A stretch of 64,000 nt of DNA from Prorocentrum cordatum (lineage: Eukaryota > Sar > Dinophyceae > Prorocentrales > Prorocentraceae). Shown here in pieces: positions 61,814 to 64,000 of this stretch. The notes beneath the pieces are model-generated. The model did no database searches and was not told the origin of the DNA. It saw only the letters and a list, made by a program, of their open reading frames with translations. The DNA lies in NCBI GenBank assembly GCA_963575745.1, contig CAUYUJ010011292.1, forward strand, positions 291,007 through 355,006, read 5' to 3'. Positions within the stretch are counted from its first letter, which is position 1. Each line of letters opens with the position of its first letter. The position numbers and the translations under genes were made by a program.

Positions 61814-64000
61814 TGACGTTAAGGTCCTCTCGGCCACCATGAATGCCGCCTTTCGCCCCGTCCTCGCACGCGTTGCCCCACCCTGTCAGAGAGGCTTCGT
61901 CCCTGGGAGGAACTTCGGCCTGAACGTTCTGGAATTGGACGTTTCGAGTCGCCAGCTCTCGTGCACGCCGCACGGCTCTCGGGACATGCCCATCCTTTAT
62001 AGCTTGGACTACGGCCAGGCCTTCCCCTCTCTGAATCAGGAGCTCGTGCTGTTTATCCTTAAAGCGCTGCGTCTGCCTGAGGCCATCTTGGTGTTCGCGG
62101 GGTTCCTCTATGAGGCCATCGAGGGCGTTGCGGTCTCCATGGGGCTCCGTGTTCACCTGTACTGGGTCCGCAGCGGGATCATCCAAGGGTGTGCCCTCTC
62201 AGGCTCTCTATATGCGATTGCATCGTCCACGTTCCTGTACCACCTTGTGCACGTGATCGAAGAGTCGGGCCGCGGGCTCGTGCGTGCTTGTGCCGACGAC
62301 ATCGGTGGCACGTTGATGAGCATAGAGGACATGGCCTGGGTCGCCCTCGTGATGAGGGAGGCGGAGTTGGTGGCGAACCTGGTTCTGAAGATTCAGAAGT
62401 GCCATATTGTGCCCCTGTCAGCCTCATTTAGCCCCGCTCTCGCCTCGGAAGCTCTTGGGAGGCTCTCTCGTACGGTGCCCCACTGGTCCGCCATGAAGAT
62501 CGTTTCGGAGCTCTTGTACCTCGGGATATGGTTAGGGCCCTCTGTGGACTCTATGAAGCCCTGGATTGACCCACTCGCCAAGGCGCGGCTGCGGGCTCGA
62601 GCAGTCGGACGAGGCGTCACCCCTGCTAGCCTCTCTTCCATCATCTACAATACCCGTATTGTCAGCACACTCTCTTATGTCAGCCAGTTCTTTTGGATGC
62701 CTCGCGCCGTCCTTGCCTGCGAGCTGGGTGTTCTTGCTCAGGTCTTCCGCGTTGCGCTGGGCACCTTTCCGTTGAGTGCCTGGGTGCAGATGGACCGCTG
62801 GCGTGGCCCGCGTGCTCTGAGCTGGGCCCACCTCAACACGGCGCCCCTGCTGCGCGCGGCTGCCTACACCTTCCCCGAGCACCAGAGGCTGCTGGACAAC
62901 ATGCGGACCCACGCGTGTGCGCTCGCGGACTCCAGGACTCTTTACATGGTCGGCTCTGGTGCCCTGTACCCTGGTTTCTGGCGGAGCCACGCCATTGTGG
63001 AAAACTTGGCACTGGCCCTGGCTGGTCCCGCCCCCGCTGGACCGTGGGCCTCGCTCCTCCCTCGTGCTCGTGAAGCGCTCGCCAGTGCTGCCGAGGTTCC
63101 ACCTGGCGTTCGCCCCCGCCCTCAACGTACTGTTCACCGTGCTCTTCGTGACCTGGCGGCCTCCACCACGCCGCTGCACGTCTTCCTCCGCACGCGGCTG
63201 CAGAAGTTCTTCTCTCCACGCCATGGTGCTCTCCTCGATCTGATCGACTGGCAGCGAGTCTCAGCCACGCTCAACCTATGCACCTGCTCTTGGGTGTGGG
63301 CCGCTCTGAGGACCTGGTGCGATGGCTGGCTTACCTCATCTCGCATTCTCCACCCTGCGGGCCGGCGCGGCTGCGCCTTGGGGTGTCACAACTGTACCGA
63401 CTCGCTTCTCCACTACTCGAGGTGCGTACGGATGCACGCTGCGCTACGCCGTGCGCTCGGGCACGGCTTCCCTCTGGATCTTGCCGAGAGATGGGGCCTC
63501 GCGGCTCCCTCGACTGCCGCCTTCGGCTTCATGGCCGCCGCGGTGAGCATGTACAACACGGTCCGTCTGATCCCTGACTGGCCGATCTCAGAGCAGGACG
63601 CGTTGAGTGCGGCGCTGGCTGGAGTGAGGATCATCCGGATGGCCACGACTGGCACCCTGCCCGACGACTCACCACTACAATGGAGCATCCGCTTTATGAC
63701 GAGGCGAGCTCGGCGCCCATCTTCCTCCACTTCGTCTTCTTCCTCGTCTTCATATTCGTCGTCATGCGCCGGCGTGGTTGATACTGACACATCCAGCGAC
63801 TCTGGCCTGTCGTCGACGCTGATCGCCGAGCTGCGGGACTCTGACACGGACACGGACGATCTGGTGGCGTTCGACCTCTCCCCGTGTACACCTCGTGCGA
63901 CGTCTGGGACCCCATCGCCGATTGTGGCCGTCCCGCTGCATTCTGACCGCCCGCATGACATGCACGACTGTGACTGGGAGGCGCCGACTCCCATCGAGGT
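61812..64000 (+). CDS. LINE-4 ORF2: reverse transcriptase core, thumb and zinc region, incomplete
   Basis: I read this frame codon by codon from 61812 to the window end without a stop (about 729 codons). LDYGQAFPSL holds RT motif A (Asp 62007-62009), IQGCALSG motif B (62181-62204), CADD motif C (62289-62300), LKIQKCHIV motif D and YLGIWLGP motif E. Thumb and connection follow. C-x2-C-x5-H-x3-C (CHNCTDSLLHYSRC) lies at about 63384-63425. From about 63715 the sequence becomes Ser/Asp-rich and disordered, with no RNase H seen up to the end. The 3' end lies beyond the window. Confidence 0.85.
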   Translation, partial: MDVKVLSATMNAAFRPVLARVAPPCQRGFVPGRNFGLNVLELDVSSRQLSCTPHGSRDMPILYSLDYGQAFPSLNQELVLFILKALRLPEAILVFAGFLYEAIEGVAVSMGLRVHLYWVRSGIIQGCALSGSLYAIASSTFLYHLVHVIEESGRGLVRACADDIGGTLMSIEDMAWVALVMREAELVANLVLKIQKCHIVPLSASFSPALASEALGRLSRTVPHWSAMKIVSELLYLGIWLGPSVDSMKPWIDPLAKARLRARAVGRGVTPASLSSIIYNTRIVSTLSYVSQFFWMPRAVLACELGVLAQVFRVALGTFPLSAWVQMDRWRGPRALSWAHLNTAPLLRAAAYTFPEHQRLLDNMRTHACALADSRTLYMVGSGALYPGFWRSHAIVENLALALAGPAPAGPWASLLPRAREALASAAEVPPGVRPRPQRTVHRALRDLAASTTPLHVFLRTRLQKFFSPRHGALLDLIDWQRVSATLNLCTCSWVWAALRTWCDGWLTSSRILHPAGRRGCALGCHNCTDSLLHYSRCVRMHAALRRALGHGFPLDLAERWGLAAPSTAAFGFMAAAVSMYNTVRLIPDWPISEQDALSAALAGVRIIRMATTGTLPDDSPLQWSIRFMTRRARRPSSSTSSSSSSSYSSSCAGVVDTDTSSDSGLSSTLIAELRDSDTDTDDLVAFDLSPCTPRATSGTPSPIVAVPLHSDRPHDMHDCDWEAPTPIE

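Larger units (their letters stand above)
58569..64000 (+). mobile_element. LINE-4: LINE beginning with the spliced leader, open at the right edge
   Basis: Spliced leader, ORF1 with coiled coil, 73-bp gap, ORF2 with AP endonuclease and RT, and a C-terminal zinc region. The 5' end is complete because the leader is present; the 3' end lies outside the window. One frameshift at 61811-61816 is the only clear defect. Confidence 0.9.

Overview
The window looks like nuclear DNA of a dinoflagellate. The strongest evidence is an exact copy of the 22-nt dinoflagellate spliced leader (DinoSL) at 58569-58590, immediately upstream of a LINE. A single-exon RCC1-repeat protein, GC-rich retroelements full of frameshifts, and very long trinucleotide and dinucleotide arrays agree with this. 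A Prorocentrum-like or Polarella-like core dinoflagellate is my guess from remembered protein families, not from a search. No rRNA or tRNA gene was recognised.

Layout. About 1.2-14.1 kb is the left part of a large, decayed Ty1/copia-type element: a membrane-segment ORF, long gag-like fragments carrying a repeated hairpin motif, an integrase, and the integrase-RT linker. Its reverse transcriptase and RNase H appear only at about 35.0-36.85 kb, and both outer edges carry copies of the same repeat (342-1275 and 36957-37309). I read this as one element split by about 20.9 kb of later DNA. That DNA holds hairpin repeats, GAT/GGA arrays, an ACAACC minisatellite, a satellite of 34-nt tetraloop hairpins (18.3-20.2 kb), a ~295-bp satellite (20.2-21.85 kb), an intact RCC1-like gene (22131-23447), a GCGGACGG-repeat region, GA-rich DNA and a nearly complete LINE (LINE-1, 26.7-34.56 kb) bounded by CT repeats.

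From 37.3 to 45.1 kb the sequence is mostly non-coding: palindromic foldback elements, a CATA/ACGT array, G-rich and GGA arrays, and two short unrecognised ORFs. From 45.1 to 53.5 kb a minus-strand LINE (LINE-2) is interrupted inside its RT domain by a plus-strand LINE (LINE-3, about 47.93-51.85 kb). From 53.5 to 58.57 kb come a 1.3-kb ACT array, GGA/TCC arrays and a second foldback element. LINE-4 then starts exactly at the spliced leader and runs off the right edge.

The only gene here that looks like an intact host gene is the RCC1-like one. The rest is retroelements (at least four LINE copies and one copia-type element, all with frame breaks) and tandem repeats. Three hairpin families stand out: the GCGGG-GNNA-CCTGC family inside the copia-type element, the CCGGAG satellite with an ACCT-GAAA-GGGT core, and a foldback family with two copies 18 kb apart.
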